Positions 43,775 to 52,451 of a stretch of DNA of 64,000 bases are shown piece by piece. A program made the translations under genes and the position numbers. Positions within the stretch are counted from its first letter, which is position 1; each line of letters begins with the position of its first letter. Source of the stretch: Pedobacter sp. MC2016-15 (GTDB taxonomy: Bacteria > Bacteroidota > Bacteroidia > Sphingobacteriales > Sphingobacteriaceae); NCBI RefSeq assembly GCF_026239695.1, contig NZ_JAPIVS010000001.1:310001-374000 (forward strand), given 5' to 3'. The notes beneath the pieces are model-generated. The model was not told the DNA's origin. It was given only the letters and a program-made list of their open reading frames with translations, and made no database searches.

Positions 43775-43849
43775 GGGGGAAGCTGAAAACCCTGCTCAGA
43801 GTAGGCGCATACCTAAATTTTAAAGTTTTTTATTAAAAAACAACATATT
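43775..43849 (+). ncRNA. Conserved 5' leader element, copy 2
   Basis: GGGGG at 43775, GCTGAAAACCC, AGAGTAGGC, AAAGTTTTTT. The usual hairpin is replaced by a different one with the same shape, GTTTTTTATTAAAAAAC (43825-43841), ending 8 nt before the ATG. Structure kept while sequence changes supports a functional RNA. Confidence 0.75.
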
Positions 43850-44107
43850 ATGGGTGATAAACATAAACACAAACAATGGTATGTCTACATTTATGGAAAT
43901 CCATTAAGCCCAGATAGTTATCAACTGATTACCGTAACACCAAGATGTGTTACGGGTAGAAATGTCTGTGCAATATATGCAGACGGATATGAAGATCAGC
44001 CTTTTGATTTTTCACATAAATTGATTACTCATATAGCAAATGCGATAGCAACAGGAGTTCCTCAGCCAGCCGATGCAGAACAAAAGGTAGTTGTACTTAG
44101 AAATTAA
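43850..44107 (+). CDS. WYxYNG-family small protein (copy 2, divergent)
   Basis: 85 aa. A charged start (MGDKHKHK) precedes QWYVYIYGNP, then the core RCVTGRNVCAIYADG, a helix FSHKLITHIANAIATG, and the final strand KVVVLRN. It shares the C-x6-C-A-I-Y-A core with the other copies but lacks the PRAW start and the C-terminal YLYKK. No signal peptide. It lies 156 bp after the GH97 gene and has its own leader element and terminator, so it is probably transcribed separately. Confidence 0.72.
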   Translation: MGDKHKHKQWYVYIYGNPLSPDSYQLITVTPRCVTGRNVCAIYADGYEDQPFDFSHKLITHIANAIATGVPQPADAEQKVVVLRN

Positions 44108-44110
44108 GAT

Positions 44111-44165
44111 TAACTTATTTGAGCGATCTGGCTAAGGATCATAGCTGGATCGCTAACAATAAGTT
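44111..44165. terminator. Long hairpin terminator between convergent genes
   Basis: AACTTATT and AATAAGTT outer arms enclose AGCGATC and GATCGCT inner arms. It lies between the small-protein gene and the convergent hydrolase gene and could terminate both. Confidence 0.75.
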
Positions 44166-44170
44166 ATAAA

Positions 44171-46375
44171 TTATTCTACAACCAGCCAGGTATAGCCATT
44201 GGCAGGAATAGCTACTTCAACGTAGGTATCCCCGTTCTTATCAAGACGGTAAGATTTTGATTTGCCTTCCTTTTCTCTAATCGATGCTTTATCATGCAAA
44301 CCGGTGTAGTATAAAGGAAGTTTGATCTTCTTTGTGATTACTTCGTTCAACGGATTATATAACATCACCAGTGCCTTCTCCTTTCCCCTTGGGTCAACAT
44401 GTAAAATTCCATCCCAGTCCCTCCCGTCTGGCCTGCGCAAATGTATGATCTGTGAATTTAAAATCATCCGGTATGTTTTATACCAGGTTACTACACGGGA
44501 TACCATCCTTTTGGTATCGTCGGTGTCATAGATTCGTGTTCCCAGATAACAGGCCTGGATACCTGCACCAAAATATTGCATCATCAGCTGTTCATAAGCA
44601 TCAAGATGTTCGGATAATGGCTCCAAAGTGGCCGCCGCGCCTCCCCCATGATATTCTGTTAAAGGCACGAAACCCCATCCCATAGACGGCATCTTTTCCC
44701 AGGTCGCATCATAGATATTCTGACGGTTCAATATGATTTGTTGTGCTCTTGGCAAAGAAAAATTCACCTCACGGTAGCCGAGGGCACATTTACTCCCCCC
44801 ATCCAAAAAATACCAATCTGGCGTATTCAGGAATATTGCATTTTCTGCACACCAACGGTAAAAGTCTTTTTGAAGTTCAATTTGTTTCCATTGAGAATCA
44901 TCCAGACCTTTATGTCCGGGGTGTTTGGTTGAAGCACATACGTCACCAGGATACGCACCATCCTGATCGAATTCATCAAAACCAGTTCTTTTATAAAAAT
45001 CTTTTAATTTTCTAAAATATTCAAGGCCCCATTTGCTTCCAAGACATGGTGAATGAGCATAATATGCATGGACATTGGGCTTTCCTGTTTTGGGATCAAT
45101 AACGTCAGTTTCATCATCGATGCGCCTGCTCGCTAATAAAGAATATCCCCCTATTTGAATGCCTTTGCTATGAGCATAATCAGCCATTTTCTTACAAAAG
45201 CTAATATTTTTCTCCGAAAGGTATTCCATATTAAAGGCTGTGCCAAAACTAAATATCACCATTTCAAACCCGGCAGCAGCGCATTGATCTACTGCTTTTT
45301 TAAAGACTGTTTCATCAAAACTCTTGAGGAAAAGGTAGATGGGATTCTGGGTGGCCCAAGGGGCAACTGTTCTGTAAAAAATTCTTTGTGCCAGGCCATT
45401 CCTTTCCCGGTCATAACTGTCAAGTAGTAATTCATTCGTCCTGATCGACTTAAAGACCGCTCCGGGTATCAGTTCTATACCCGGGCCGACCGGCGGATGC
45501 ACCTCAAGCAGACACGGGGTATTCAGGAGATAATTCACCTGCGAAGTATAACTTGTATCAGCCTTCCAATTTGTTGTTTGATCTGACAAACGCGCATTCA
45601 TCGAATTATTGAATGCATAATTACTTTCGATATATAAACCATGGGGAATCTTAAGCTGAGTGGCAGTACCAGCAACAGAAGATTCCTCTTCATGTACGGC
45701 CAGAATCTCATTCACGACCTTATCAACTTTGATGATAGAAATACTTCTATTTTCAATACTGATCCATTTACAAACCAGTGGGATACCATCGTATAATTCG
45801 TAATTTACCTTAATGACAATGCCTTTAAGAGCAGCAGTCCCGGATTCAAAATTAAAGGTCACCATCTTGCCAGTGGGCTGCTGTTGGTTCGCAGCCCATC
45901 TGGCAGGTGATGGCTTCCAGTTTAGGTAAGGCATAACAGTTGTGATATCGTAGGATTTATATTGAAAATCACCTGCATATGACCTCAGCTGATTTATCCA
46001 TTCAATCTTTAAATAGCCTTTCTCAGGCTGGCCATAAAGACCGCCTATATTGTAATCTTTCCCATTAATAGTTATCCTTGCTTCTGCTTTAACAGCCCTG
46101 AGCAACTGTTGACCATTACTCAGATTGGTAAAATCAGTACAGGAAAGGTTGGGCCTTAAACGGAAAGTTCTTCTTAATAAGCCATTATCCAGTATAATAT
46201 CTTTATGATCCTCACTGACAAAAATTTCTGCACGGTCGGTAATTTTAGTGATCAGCCAATCTGCCTGTATTTTGTTTTTTTTACTGTCTTTCCATACCGG
46301 CAGATATGATTTCAACTCCTGACCTCTGCTTAGCATGGCTTGAAATAACAGCAACGCTGTTAAATATTTTCTCAT
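44171..46375 (-). CDS. Secreted glycoside hydrolase, clan GH-D-like (possible alpha-galactosidase)
   Basis: 734 aa with a signal peptide (LTALLLFQAMLSRGQ). The first 300 residues form a beta-sandwich (LDNGLLRRTFRLRPNLSCTDF; GIVIKVNYELYDGIPLVCKWISIEN). The central barrel includes FEMVIFSFGTAFNMEYL, HSKGIQIGGYSLLASRR, GFDEFDQDGAYPGDVC and FLNTPDWYFLDGGSKCALGYREV, and Asp residues in the DQDG and PDWYFLDGG strands could be catalytic. The C-terminal beta domain ends in YTWLVVE. This plan fits GH36/GH27-type enzymes, but family membership is not certain. It stands alone, convergent with the copy-2 small-protein gene. Confidence 0.65.
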   Translation of the reverse strand: MRKYLTALLLFQAMLSRGQELKSYLPVWKDSKKNKIQADWLITKITDRAEIFVSEDHKDIILDNGLLRRTFRLRPNLSCTDFTNLSNGQQLLRAVKAEARITINGKDYNIGGLYGQPEKGYLKIEWINQLRSYAGDFQYKSYDITTVMPYLNWKPSPARWAANQQQPTGKMVTFNFESGTAALKGIVIKVNYELYDGIPLVCKWISIENRSISIIKVDKVVNEILAVHEEESSVAGTATQLKIPHGLYIESNYAFNNSMNARLSDQTTNWKADTSYTSQVNYLLNTPCLLEVHPPVGPGIELIPGAVFKSIRTNELLLDSYDRERNGLAQRIFYRTVAPWATQNPIYLFLKSFDETVFKKAVDQCAAAGFEMVIFSFGTAFNMEYLSEKNISFCKKMADYAHSKGIQIGGYSLLASRRIDDETDVIDPKTGKPNVHAYYAHSPCLGSKWGLEYFRKLKDFYKRTGFDEFDQDGAYPGDVCASTKHPGHKGLDDSQWKQIELQKDFYRWCAENAIFLNTPDWYFLDGGSKCALGYREVNFSLPRAQQIILNRQNIYDATWEKMPSMGWGFVPLTEYHGGGAAATLEPLSEHLDAYEQLMMQYFGAGIQACYLGTRIYDTDDTKRMVSRVVTWYKTYRMILNSQIIHLRRPDGRDWDGILHVDPRGKEKALVMLYNPLNEVITKKIKLPLYYTGLHDKASIREKEGKSKSYRLDKNGDTYVEVAIPANGYTWLVVE

Positions 46376-46515
46376 TATTTTACATTTGGTTTGACGAATA
46401 TATAAAGAGAAAAAAGGAATAAAAAACCGTAAATTCCTGACTGAAACCTAACACAAACGGTAAAATGTTTTAGCTGTAGTACATTGACAGAAAGTATGTT
46501 GATAAGTTTTTTTTA

Positions 46516-47229
46516 CTATATCCTAAACCTTGTGGCCCAGAACGGAAATGGCCAGCCTTGTCTCAAAAAATCTAAAAAATAGGTTTCATCAGCTATAGGG
46601 TTACATCCGTTTTGCTTTCTAATAATGCTAAAAACACTTTGGTCATAACGGTTAGCCTGATAGTCGGGATGCTGCGTATTGACGATGATCTCATCTGTAA
46701 AAAGAAAAGGATTATCACACGCAGTTTCATACCATTCATTAACAAGCATCACCGAGTGAGCACATTTTCTTAAAAGTACTACTGTTGCCATCAGTTGATT
46801 CGAATTGATACTTTCAGCAGGTGTATCAAAATAATCAAAGATCTCCTTCTTTGTAAACCTGAACTCTTCAAGTGGTAATTCAAAATCTACAGTTCCAGTA
46901 GTGGACAGCCTTAACATTTCCAGATATTCCTCAAATCTTTTTCTTCCTGAATCATTCACCATACATCCGGCATCACAGTAGACCAATATATCATCCTCAT
47001 CAATACTATCCAGAGTTTGTTTGATAATATATGGTTTCCACAACCAGTAGCCGCCACCTTTGGGCATCTTTATTGTCTCTTCTACCTGTTCAATAAATTC
47101 ATGTCCTATATCATCCGGTGTAAAAATTCGAATGTTGTCGAAAAATTGTGAAGACAGGGCGGTCTGCGCTAAAAATTCCCGCTGTTTCCGGTATGCGTCA
47201 TCACCGTAGGTAATTATGTGTTTTTTCAT
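46516..47229 (-). CDS. GT-A-like glycosyltransferase of unassigned family
   Basis: 237 aa, no signal peptide. MKKHIITYGDDAYRKQREFLAQTA, then GGGYWLWKPYIIKQTLDSIDEDDILVYCDAGC and SNQLMATVVLLRKC. The WLWKPYII...VYCDAGC block with its metal-type Asp is shared with several capsule-type and galactosyltransferase-like GT-A proteins; the conserved YDQSVFSIIRKQNG fits the C-terminal acceptor region. The exact family is not claimed. It follows the GT10 gene by 22 bp in the same direction, so it is probably co-transcribed and acts on the same glycan. Confidence 0.7.
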   Translation of the reverse strand: MKKHIITYGDDAYRKQREFLAQTALSSQFFDNIRIFTPDDIGHEFIEQVEETIKMPKGGGYWLWKPYIIKQTLDSIDEDDILVYCDAGCMVNDSGRKRFEEYLEMLRLSTTGTVDFELPLEEFRFTKKEIFDYFDTPAESINSNQLMATVVLLRKCAHSVMLVNEWYETACDNPFLFTDEIIVNTQHPDYQANRYDQSVFSIIRKQNGCNPIADETYFLDFLRQGWPFPFWATRFRI

Positions 47230-47251
47230 AGTTATTATAGATTAGTGGTTC

Positions 47252-48118
47252 TTACCTGAAGATAATCTCTTTTAGCTTTTTGTATAGATTGTAACGATCC
47301 ATATAGATCATCTTGTTGATAGTTGAAAACGGTGAAGGTTCGGCAACAATGCTTTTCAGCTCATCGATAATGCATGGACTATCCAGATCAATAGTTTTAT
47401 AATATCTTTGATCATAAATGTCATTGATATTCGGCGCTCCATGATAAATTGGTATGGTATTACATAATACACAGTCGACAAATTTTTCTGTGACATAATT
47501 CTTCTCTTCAGAATTCTCTATGGCAATAGAATACTCATAAGGCAATAAACCGGTAAATTTATAATCTATGAAGCCTTTATAACGCGGATCATCTAAATTT
47601 AAACGCCAGCCATAAATATCTATATCCAGATCTGATGCCAGAATTTTCTGCAGTAAAGCGGTACGCTTCTGATAAATGCCCCGGGGTTTATTCAGATAGG
47701 ATACAATTATAGACAGTTTCCTGATCTTTTTTGTGGATGCAGCATAATGGAAAAATGTTTTGTCTACCTTGTCGTGAAAAAACATAAAAGAAGGCGTTTC
47801 TATTACAGTTCCGCCAAGATCTATTTGATAGGTATGCTCAAACAGCTCGGCATCATGAATAAGCAAAAAATCACTAGTCCTCAGGAACGGGTTATCTACA
47901 TTTGCGTCACTCCATGAGGGTTCCTGTATAATGGTAATGATTTTTGCACAAGAGCTTATCAGCTCGTCCGTTCTGTTAAATACAACTGCATAGTCATAAT
48001 TTTCGCTGATTTTAAAGCAGAGCTGGTCGTCCCATACCGCATAGTTAGCTAAAAATCTTTTTGTAAGCTCTTCTGAGGAAGCATAATTAGAAAATAATCT
48101 AACATTCATACGCGTCAA
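47252..48118 (-). CDS. GT10-family (alpha-1,3/4-fucosyltransferase-like) glycosyltransferase, copy A
   Basis: 288 aa, cytoplasmic. The C-terminal nucleotide-binding region reads LLPYEYSIAIENSEEKNYVTEKFVDCVLCNTIPIYHGAPN, the diagnostic GT10 block (Y-x-IAIENS...NYVTEKF) that binds GDP-fucose. The N-terminal half has IITIIQEPSW and SIIVSYLNKPRGIYQKR, as in Helicobacter-type enzymes. It lacks the C-terminal heptad repeats of those enzymes. Fucose from GDP-fucose is the expected donor; no GDP-fucose synthesis genes are in the window. Strongly similar to the gene at 48868, and both are divergent from a GT2 gene. Confidence 0.88.
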   Translation of the reverse strand: MTRMNVRLFSNYASSEELTKRFLANYAVWDDQLCFKISENYDYAVVFNRTDELISSCAKIITIIQEPSWSDANVDNPFLRTSDFLLIHDAELFEHTYQIDLGGTVIETPSFMFFHDKVDKTFFHYAASTKKIRKLSIIVSYLNKPRGIYQKRTALLQKILASDLDIDIYGWRLNLDDPRYKGFIDYKFTGLLPYEYSIAIENSEEKNYVTEKFVDCVLCNTIPIYHGAPNINDIYDQRYYKTIDLDSPCIIDELKSIVAEPSPFSTINKMIYMDRYNLYKKLKEIIFR

Positions 48119-48232
48119 TATTGGTCAGACCTAATTTATGAATTGTCACCCTTAGCTGGAATCATCTTGCGGGTTTTGCGACATATGACCCGTGTCAGGG
48201 ATGCAAAGCTTTCTAACTTGCAATAAAAAACT

Positions 48233-48871
48233 ATGAAAGCACCATACGTCTCCTGCATAATGCCAACAGCGAACAGAGAAAAATACATCCCTTTTGCAAC
48301 CAGATATTTTCTTGAACAAAACTATCCCTTAGCAGAGCTGATCATCATAGATGACGGAAAATCTTCTGTTGCCAGTCTGGTACCTGAGGATGAGCGCATC
48401 CGGTACTATTACACTGCGCCCTTGGGAACGATCGGGCTAAAAAGGAATTATGCTATTGAACTCGCTAAGGGTGATATCATTATGCATTGGGATGATGATG
48501 ACTGGCGTGCGCTGGACTGGATCAGCCGCTCTGTGGATTTTCTGATCGCTAACGATGCTGATGTTACGGGTATTAAACATGTACATTATTTTTCTCCTAT
48601 CAGAAACATATTCTGGCAGGGCGATGCACATAACCGCAATATGCAAAATACAAGAGTATGGCTAAATGGTGCCACCCTGGCCTACTGGAAATCATATTGG
48701 GAAAAACATCCATTTAAGGATTTGCAGAAGGGAGAGGATGAAGAATTTATACAACATGAAGGGGCAAAAGTATTTGCTCATGATTATATCAATGGATTTG
48801 TAGCAATTCTCCATCAGCACAATACTACAATCAAACCATTTGAATACAAAAAACACAAAAAGAATACTTAG
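48233..48871 (+). CDS. Small GT2 glycosyltransferase, HWDDDDW type (copy 1 of 4)
   Basis: 212 aa, a bare GT-A domain. SCIMPTANREKYIPFATRYFL, AELIIIDDGKSS, LGTIGLKRNYAIELAKGDIIMHWDDDDW (metal-binding Asp cluster), then WLNGATLAYWKSYWEKHPFKDLQKGEDEEF with the likely catalytic Glu/Asp, and FVAILHQHNTT. No membrane helix. Three close relatives lie at 50607, 56819 and 57478. It is divergent from the copy-A GT10 gene (114 bp), and its stop overlaps that of the copy-B GT10 gene by 4 bp. Confidence 0.88.
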   Translation: MKAPYVSCIMPTANREKYIPFATRYFLEQNYPLAELIIIDDGKSSVASLVPEDERIRYYYTAPLGTIGLKRNYAIELAKGDIIMHWDDDDWRALDWISRSVDFLIANDADVTGIKHVHYFSPIRNIFWQGDAHNRNMQNTRVWLNGATLAYWKSYWEKHPFKDLQKGEDEEFIQHEGAKVFAHDYINGFVAILHQHNTTIKPFEYKKHKKNT

Positions 48872-49734
48872 CTTAGATGATTACCGGTTTCTATTATAAT
48901 TTCTTTGAGTTTTGTATACAAGTTATAAGTCTTTGTATAAATATCTTTATTCACCAAAGCTCCCGGTGACGGTTTTGAGATGATAGCTTTGATATCATCA
49001 ATGATACTGGGACTATCGAGATCAATTGTCCTGAAATAGTTTTGATCATAAACATCGCTGATATTAGGTGCACCATTGTAAATGGGCACAGTGTTGCACA
49101 ACACGCAGTCAAAAAACTTTTCGGATATATAGTTTTTCTCATGGGAATTTTCAATTGCTATGGAATACTCATAGGGTAAAAGTCCAACATGTTGCTCACC
49201 TTTATACCTGTCATCATTGATATACCAGTTTCTGCCATAGATATCAATATCCAAATCCGACTTTAAAATTTGGTCGAGAACATTAATCCGCTTTAGGTAG
49301 TTACCCCATTTAAAGTGATGGGAAGAGACAATCATAGATATTTTTTTCTGTTTTTTGATATGCTCGACCCCATCATAAAATTTATGATCTACCCGATCAT
49401 GATAGAACATAAATGCCGGGGATTCAATTACATTTTTACCCAACGTTACCTTCCACACTTTTTCAAACAAGGTGCGGTCATGTACAATGAGATAATCGCT
49501 GTTAGTTAGGGAATATCCCTGTAGAAAAGCCTCACTAAAGGTTGGCTCCTGTATAACGGTAATCAATTTAGCATCAGATTTGGTATGTCCATCCGCCCGG
49601 TTAAAGGCAACAGCATAATCATAATCAACATCGGTTGTGAACTGTAGATCATCATCATAGACATCATAGTTGGCCAAGAATCTGTCCAGCAGTTGTTCTG
49701 ATGCAGCGTAGTCTGAGAAGAATTTGACTTTCAT
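48868..49734 (-). CDS. GT10-family fucosyltransferase-like glycosyltransferase, copy B
   Basis: 288 aa. The GT10 block LLPYEYSIAIENSHEKNYISEKFFDCVLCNTVPIYNGAPN is nearly identical to copy A. The rest aligns from end to end (VKFFSDYAASEQLLDRFLANYDVYDDDLQF versus VRLFSNYASSEELTKRFLANYAVWDDQLCF). The middle part that should contact the acceptor (SHHFKWGNYLKRINV, NWYINDDRYKGEQHVG) differs most, so acceptor specificity may have shifted. Convergent with one GT2 gene and divergent from another; the pair looks like a duplicated GT10/GT2 unit. Confidence 0.88.
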   Translation of the reverse strand: MKVKFFSDYAASEQLLDRFLANYDVYDDDLQFTTDVDYDYAVAFNRADGHTKSDAKLITVIQEPTFSEAFLQGYSLTNSDYLIVHDRTLFEKVWKVTLGKNVIESPAFMFYHDRVDHKFYDGVEHIKKQKKISMIVSSHHFKWGNYLKRINVLDQILKSDLDIDIYGRNWYINDDRYKGEQHVGLLPYEYSIAIENSHEKNYISEKFFDCVLCNTVPIYNGAPNISDVYDQNYFRTIDLDSPSIIDDIKAIISKPSPGALVNKDIYTKTYNLYTKLKEIIIETGNHLS

Positions 49735-49882
49735 AAGTTGCGATTTGGTAGGGCATAAATTTAAGAATTGACATCTTTTTTCCCCAGCGACAACCCTATT
49801 ACGGGGCAGATGACCCTATTTCAGACTCTGATTGATCTTTAAATTGATCCCTATAATTTGGTCAGACAACATTTAATTTAAC

Positions 49883-50596
49883 ATGATGAAAACCAGACTT
49901 GCACACCCTTTAATCTCCTGTATCTGTATCACCAGCAACCGGCCGCAGATGTTATTGAAGAATATTGTGAGCTTCGATACTCAAAATTATCCAAACAGGG
50001 AACTGGTCATCTCCTATCCAAAGCAAGAATTTGAAACCAGAAACTTGATCAATCATATCAAGGCCATTTCTGAACTCAATATCCTGACCGTTGAACGTGA
50101 GACTGACGAGTCCGTAGGTCAGGCGAGAAACAAAGCAATTGAGATTTGCAATGGTGAGTATGTATGCTGTTGGGACGATGATGACCTTTATCATTACAAC
50201 AGGATTACCCATCAGTTTAATAGCATGCAGGGAAATTATTATCAGGCAGGTATTCTCTCAAAAGTACTGATCTATGATACGGTTGAAGACAAGGCCTATC
50301 AATCCTATGCGCATAATTGGGGGGGCACCTTAATTTGTAAAAAGGAGCTTATTGTAAGGCATCCCTATGGTGACAGCAATAGTTCCGAAGATGTAACTAC
50401 ACTGAACTCGCTCGACTCCAGGGGCTATCTGTTAAGTATCTCAGATGCACCCTTCCTGTATGTGCTGATCCGACATCATCAGAATGCTACCCAACGCATA
50501 TATTTTCAAAAATTTTTAAATATAAGTAATAAGCTTGATGCTAACTCAACCAGACAAATCCGTCAGCAATATGAAACGCAGATTAACCTTGTATAA
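49883..50596 (+). CDS. GT2-family glycosyltransferase, CWDDDDL type
   Basis: 237 aa, a GT-A fold with SCICITSNRPQMLLKNIVSF, VGQARNKAIEICNGEYVCCWDDDDLY (metal site) and NWGGTLICKKELIVRHPYGDSNSSEDVTTLNSLD with the putative catalytic acidic pair. It is more distant from the HWDDDDW group and has a longer C-terminal helical tail (FLNISNKLDANSTRQIRQQYE). No membrane helix. It is followed after 10 bp by another GT2 gene and then a GT4 gene, forming a three-gene operon. Confidence 0.87.
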   Translation: MMKTRLAHPLISCICITSNRPQMLLKNIVSFDTQNYPNRELVISYPKQEFETRNLINHIKAISELNILTVERETDESVGQARNKAIEICNGEYVCCWDDDDLYHYNRITHQFNSMQGNYYQAGILSKVLIYDTVEDKAYQSYAHNWGGTLICKKELIVRHPYGDSNSSEDVTTLNSLDSRGYLLSISDAPFLYVLIRHHQNATQRIYFQKFLNISNKLDANSTRQIRQQYETQINLV

Positions 50597-50606
50597 ATAA
50601 CAGATA

Positions 50607-51248
50607 ATGAACCGACCAAAAGCATACTGCATTATGCCGACGGCAGACAGGCACAGGTATATCCCTTTTTCCATCAATGACTTTTTGCAGCAGGATTATC
50701 CTGATGCAGAACTGATCATCATTGATGATGGTACGCAATCAATAGCTTCATTACTACCAGCGGATAAGCGTATCAAACACTATTTTTTTGATCAAAAACA
50801 AAGTGTAGGTATTAAACGCAATGAAGCCTGTCAAAGGGCAACCGGTGAAATCATTCTTCATTGGGATGATGACGACTGGCATGCGAAGGACTGGATAAGT
50901 AGGCAGGTACAGTTTCTAAACACTTCAGGAGCAGATATAACTGGCATTGAACATGTAAACTTTTACTCAGCGATTACTGATACCTTATGGAAAGGAACGG
51001 CGCTAAACAGAAACAATCCCAACTACCCTGGCTGGCTGAATGGTGCTACTTTAGCATACCGAAAATCATTCTGGGAAAAATATAATTTCAAAGACCTGCA
51101 AGCAGGGGAAGACAGTGATTTTCTTAAAAACTCCGGAGCCAAGTTATTTGCACACGATTATATCGATGGATTTATTGCAATTCTCCATCCCCGGAATACA
51201 ACCAGAAAGTACTTTGAGAATCCAGCACATAAAATAAATTCCCTATAA
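50607..51248 (+). CDS. Small GT2 glycosyltransferase, HWDDDDW type (copy 2 of 4)
   Basis: 213 aa. YCIMPTADRHRYIPFSINDFL, AELIIIDDGTQS, VGIKRNEACQRATGEIILHWDDDDWHAKDWISRQV, WLNGATLAYRKSFWEKYNFKDLQAGEDSDF and FIAILHPRNTT. All family residues are present, and the closest relative by eye is copy 1. Compared with copies 3 and 4 the acceptor region (SAITDTLWKGTALNRNNPNYPG) keeps an extra LNRN loop. The next gene's ATG directly follows its stop codon. Confidence 0.88.
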   Translation: MNRPKAYCIMPTADRHRYIPFSINDFLQQDYPDAELIIIDDGTQSIASLLPADKRIKHYFFDQKQSVGIKRNEACQRATGEIILHWDDDDWHAKDWISRQVQFLNTSGADITGIEHVNFYSAITDTLWKGTALNRNNPNYPGWLNGATLAYRKSFWEKYNFKDLQAGEDSDFLKNSGAKLFAHDYIDGFIAILHPRNTTRKYFENPAHKINSL

Positions 51249-52451
51249 ATGCATAAAATAAAACTGATTGAGGCCGGTAATGAATTGGGGTTGGGTGGTA
51301 CTGAATATGCCATTCAGCTATATAGCAAGTATCTCAACAAAGAATACTTTGATGTTACAGTGGTTGCTCTTCGTGAGGGTGGGCCCAGAAGGGAACTGAT
51401 TGGGAAACTGGGTTTACGAGTGGTTGTTCTTGACGGGGACCTTAACAAACTAGCAACTATGCTGCAGGAAACAGATGTGTTCCATTGGCACGGATATGGG
51501 ACGCTGGATCAGGACCTGTTTGAGGTGATACGAGACAACAAACCAAAACTGGTGTTGCAGACCAATGTTTTCGGAGCCTATAAACATACCAAACTATATA
51601 ATGTCATAGACTACGACTTATACATCTCCAAAATGATCCTGGTCAGGAGAATGTTTTATGACCAGCATCTGCCTGATAATTTTGCTTATAAAAGAAAGGT
51701 TCTTTCCTATCCAATCGATATACCGGAAATTGAACGCTTAAGACCATCAGATTGGGAATTACAAAGATTCAAAAGGCAACATGGATTACAAGGATTATTT
51801 ATTGTTGGAAGGATAGGAAGGGCAGATAATGCGAAGTTTGACCTTATTACTCTGGATGCCTTTGCAGCATTTGCTGAAAATGTAAAAGAAGCGCAGTTCC
51901 TTTTGGTAGGTTGCACACCTGAAATTTTGTTCTACGTTAATCAATTAGGAATACAGGATAAAATGCTTATTTTGGAAAATACAGCAGATCTAGAAAAATT
52001 ATTATATTATTATCACTCAATGGATATCTTTCTGGCCGCAAGTGAATTTGGAGAAAGTTTCGGGATGGTGATTGCTGAATCTATGGTTTCCGGTATCCCT
52101 GTCGTTACGATCAGTACGCCACATAAGGATAACGCACAGATTGAATTGGTTGACAATGGTACAACAGGTCTGGTAGTGGAACGGAGCATTACAAAGATTG
52201 CAGATGCACTGCTTTTCCTCTATCAGCATCAAGATTTGCGATCAGCATTTTCTGCTGCATCAAAACGAAAAGTTGAAGAAGCATATCGTGCGAGTCGTAT
52301 TGTCAAAAGTTTGGAGAATTTAATTTTTGATCATTTGAGGATCCCCCTGCTCAATTCAGGAGGATCACTTTTAACAGACTATTCACAGGAAATGGTTGAC
52401 GAGTATATTTCAAGATTACATAATTTGTGGCAACCAGAAATACAGCTATAA
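51249..52451 (+). CDS. GT4-family glycosyltransferase
   Basis: 400 aa, GT-B fold. The N-terminus has LIEAGNELGLGGTEYAIQLYSKYL (sugar-acceptor loop with GGTE) and VFHWHGYGTL. The C-terminal half shows LFIVGRIGRADNAKFDLITLDAF, AQFLLVGCTP, and DIFLAASEFGESFGMVIAESMVSGIPVVTI with the E-x7-E motif. Full-length and intact. It starts directly at the stop of the GT2 gene (TAAATG), so it is translationally coupled, and its end overlaps the convergent GH63-like gene by 6 bp. It should add a further sugar to the product of the two GT2 enzymes. Confidence 0.92.
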   Translation: MHKIKLIEAGNELGLGGTEYAIQLYSKYLNKEYFDVTVVALREGGPRRELIGKLGLRVVVLDGDLNKLATMLQETDVFHWHGYGTLDQDLFEVIRDNKPKLVLQTNVFGAYKHTKLYNVIDYDLYISKMILVRRMFYDQHLPDNFAYKRKVLSYPIDIPEIERLRPSDWELQRFKRQHGLQGLFIVGRIGRADNAKFDLITLDAFAAFAENVKEAQFLLVGCTPEILFYVNQLGIQDKMLILENTADLEKLLYYYHSMDIFLAASEFGESFGMVIAESMVSGIPVVTISTPHKDNAQIELVDNGTTGLVVERSITKIADALLFLYQHQDLRSAFSAASKRKVEEAYRASRIVKSLENLIFDHLRIPLLNSGGSLLTDYSQEMVDEYISRLHNLWQPEIQL